From Deltaproteobacteria bacterium (GTDB lineage Bacteria; Desulfobacterota; DSM-4660; Desulfatiglandales; HGW-15), in NCBI GenBank assembly GCA_016926135.1, contig JAFGPH010000269.1:1-5915 (forward strand): a stretch of 5,915 bases of DNA, in the 5' to 3' direction. Below, piece by piece: positions 5,073 to 5,915 of this stretch. A program made the translations under genes and the position numbers. The notes under the pieces are model-generated. The model made no database searches, was not told the DNA's origin, and saw only the letters and a list, made by a program, of their open reading frames with translations. Position 1 is the stretch's first letter. Each line of letters opens with the position of its first letter.

Positions 5073-5394
5073 AATTTACGACAGTGTCCGCGGACGCTGG
5101 CCGTATGAAATTAAGCAATCGGGAAAGAGTCGCTCTCAAGGGAAGTTGCTTCGAGACAATTATCCCAAAGTGTTCTTGACCACGCAGGGCGCATTCATTG
5201 TGGAGAAGGGTGAAGTCCCGCACGTTGAAAGTGAAAAGGCATCGCCTTTCTCGAACCGCGAATTGCAGTTGCCCCCTATCAGATCGCCCCTTTCTATCCA
5301 GTTCTTGGGCGTGCACAACGTCATATCCTCTCCGGCGCAATGCCGGGGCCAAATCAGAATGGACGTCCTCGTCAAGGAATAGCCTGATCTTCAT
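5056..5394 (-). CDS. DUF5615 PIN-like toxin of a toxin-antitoxin pair
   Basis: A 112-residue cytoplasmic protein of the DUF5615 (PIN-like, Mut7-C related) family, the predicted RNase toxin of type II pairs with DUF433 antitoxins. It begins KIRLFLDEDVHSDLAPALRRRG (2-23) with acidic D8-E9-D10. It continues with RSDRGQLQFAV (37-47) carrying D39, TFNVRDFTLLH (55-65) carrying D60, then HFGIIVSKQ (75-83) before a C-terminal helix. This layout fits the subfamily closely. The position of the first Asp in the common T-x-D-x-DF form is Asn57 here, which I recall as usual for the TFNVRDF branch. ATG 5394 overlaps the antitoxin stop as ATGA, so the toxin is probably translated by coupling; it lacks a good Shine-Dalgarno of its own. 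A start at 5442 would add 16 residues inside the antitoxin gene and is less likely. The frame appears intact, so the toxin is probably functional. Confidence 0.9.
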   Translation of the reverse strand: MKIRLFLDEDVHSDLAPALRRRGYDVVHAQELDRKGRSDRGQLQFAVRERRCLFTFNVRDFTLLHNECALRGQEHFGIIVSKQLPLRATLSRLLNFIRPASADTVVNCIHFL

Positions 5395-5702
5395 TGTGAA
5401 GAGGCTATCTGTTTGGGGTGTTGGAGGGTTCTGGATTTCCATGCCTCCAGATCCGATGTTTCGGCAATGTCCAGATCGATCTGTTCCTGGTGGTCAAAGT
5501 AATAGGCGAGGGCAGAATGGACCTGAGAAAGTCTCAGGTGAGGAAGGGTGGCAAGGATTTCATCGACGCTCATGCCCATTTGATAGTATCCGGCGATGGC
5601 GCGGACCGTAATGCGTGTTCCCGTAATGACTGGCGAACCGCGCGCAATCCCAGGGTCCGAATCTATATAGGGGTACTGTTGCTCTTTGACTGCTGTATCC
5701 AT
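5391..5702 (-). CDS. DUF433 antitoxin
   Basis: A 103-residue DUF433 (PF04255) protein. The core runs from YIDSDPGIARGSPVITGTRI (12-31), the signature of the family with its G-x-P-V-I-x-G-T-R motif, through AGYYQMGMSVDEILATLPHL (37-56) to LSQVHSALAYYFDHQEQID (58-76). This is a compact helical, winged-helix-like DNA-binding fold. In type II pairs the antitoxin neutralises the PIN-like partner and usually represses its own operon. The tail (about 80-103) is less conserved and probably contacts the toxin. ATG 5702 has AGAGGT (5708-5713) five bases upstream. Gene order (antitoxin first) and the 4-base ATGA overlap with the toxin fit a single operon driven by the promoter at 5730-5758. Confidence 0.92.
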   Translation of the reverse strand: MDTAVKEQQYPYIDSDPGIARGSPVITGTRITVRAIAGYYQMGMSVDEILATLPHLRLSQVHSALAYYFDHQEQIDLDIAETSDLEAWKSRTLQHPKQIASSQ

Positions 5703-5729
5703 GGGGGACCTCTACGGATTATCAAATCA

Positions 5730-5758
5730 AGTATAGGGCCGAAAGATCGCCAGGTCAA
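5730..5758 (-). promoter_or_regulatory. Sigma-70 promoter of the toxin-antitoxin operon
   Basis: On the minus strand TTGACC (5753-5758) and TATACT (5730-5735) are exactly 17 bases apart, five of six matches in each hexamer. The start of transcription would fall near 5723, leaving a leader of about 20 bases that contains the AGAGGT ribosome-binding site of the antitoxin. This is the strongest promoter match in the window. Confidence 0.7.
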
Positions 5759-5829
5759 AGAAATAAAGGGCTCATGTCTTGACATGAGACACCCGGCGGG
5801 CAATCTTGTCGATCCTGGCCCCTTTGACC
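5753..5829. repeat. Small palindromic repeat, possible non-autonomous mobile element
   Basis: The outer ends are inverted copies: GGTCAAAG (5753-5760) and CTTTGACC (5822-5829). Inside, next to the left end, lies an 18-base near-perfect palindrome, CTCATGTC-TT-GACATGAG (5771-5788). The motif GGGCTCATGTCTTGACAT closely resembles sequences I recall next to REP-associated tyrosine transposases in proteobacteria. The whole is 77 bases, carries no gene, and could be a REP/MITE-like element or its remnant. No target-site duplication is obvious. Confidence 0.4.
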
Positions 5830-5861
5830 CTTTCCTTTTATTGTCCCTCTCGGGGAATGGG

Positions 5862-5887
5862 AGAAAAACCCTCGCCTTTAGGCGAAG
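5862..5887 (-). terminator. Probable intrinsic terminator of a gene beyond the right edge
   Basis: On the minus strand CTTCGCC-TAAA-GGCGAGG forms a 7-base stem (one G-U pair in RNA) with a 4-base loop, followed by G and five T residues. It would stop leftward transcription entering from beyond the right window edge and insulate the toxin-antitoxin promoter. The T-run is short, so strength is uncertain. Confidence 0.5.
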
Positions 5888-5915
5888 ACTTCAGTTCGAT
5901 TTTGGCCACCGAGAG

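Noticed and set aside
5395..5442. Longer toxin start at 5442
   Set aside because: It lies within the antitoxin gene in another frame. The conserved domain begins at the ATG that overlaps the antitoxin stop.
5838..5915. Open 25-codon frame entering from the right edge on the minus strand
   Set aside because: A terminator-like hairpin with T-run lies inside it and no domain is visible. It is too short to call as the end of a gene.
1..5915. CRISPR arrays, tRNA or rRNA genes, or a complete insertion sequence
   Set aside because: No regularly spaced direct repeats, no cloverleaf-type sequence, no rRNA segments and no transposase reading frame were seen on either strand.

Overview
The window looks like ordinary bacterial chromosome: moderately high GC, densely packed with short operons on both strands. 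The gene mix is a UbiD-type decarboxylase, a universal stress protein, small stress-type membrane proteins and a DUF433/DUF5615 toxin-antitoxin pair. It would suit an anaerobic or facultative proteobacterium, and I lean towards Desulfobacterota. That assignment is inference from gene content and sequence style; no rRNA, tRNA or taxonomic marker gene is present.

Left part (1-977). An MFS transporter reads leftwards and runs off the left edge. Upstream of it, on the same strand, lies the C-terminal stump of an ACMSD-like amidohydrolase (a decarboxylase superfamily), broken by at least one frameshift and lacking most of its length. A near-consensus sigma-70 promoter (886-915) sits just upstream of the stump, so today it can only drive the transporter through the relic. 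Middle-left part (978-2030). A conserved protein of unknown function (978-1493, + strand) converges on a universal stress protein gene (1593-2030, - strand).

Middle part (2031-3362). A 446-base divergent spacer full of small inverted repeats separates the stress protein gene from a rightward pair of membrane protein genes. These are a DUF4126 protein (2477-3085) and a GlsB/YeaQ/YmgE-family protein (3108-3362), 22 bases apart. The membrane pair converges on a complete UbiD-family decarboxylase gene (3439-4878, - strand), whose upstream region carries a 17-base dyad.

Right part (5056-5915). A leftward two-gene toxin-antitoxin operon has the DUF433 antitoxin first and the DUF5615 PIN-like toxin second, overlapping as ATGA. 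It has a clear sigma-70 promoter whose -35 box lies inside the left end of a small repeat-like structure (5753-5829) that may be a non-autonomous mobile element. A probable intrinsic terminator for a gene beyond the right edge lies at 5862-5887.

Taken together, the transporter, the decarboxylase relic and UbiD hint at past or present aromatic or unsaturated acid metabolism, while the stress protein, the two small membrane proteins and the toxin-antitoxin pair are stress or accessory functions. I see no strong evidence for a wholly new system. The most useful leads are the decayed decarboxylase with its surviving promoter, the unknown protein at 978-1493, and the repeat that supplies the promoter of the toxin-antitoxin operon.
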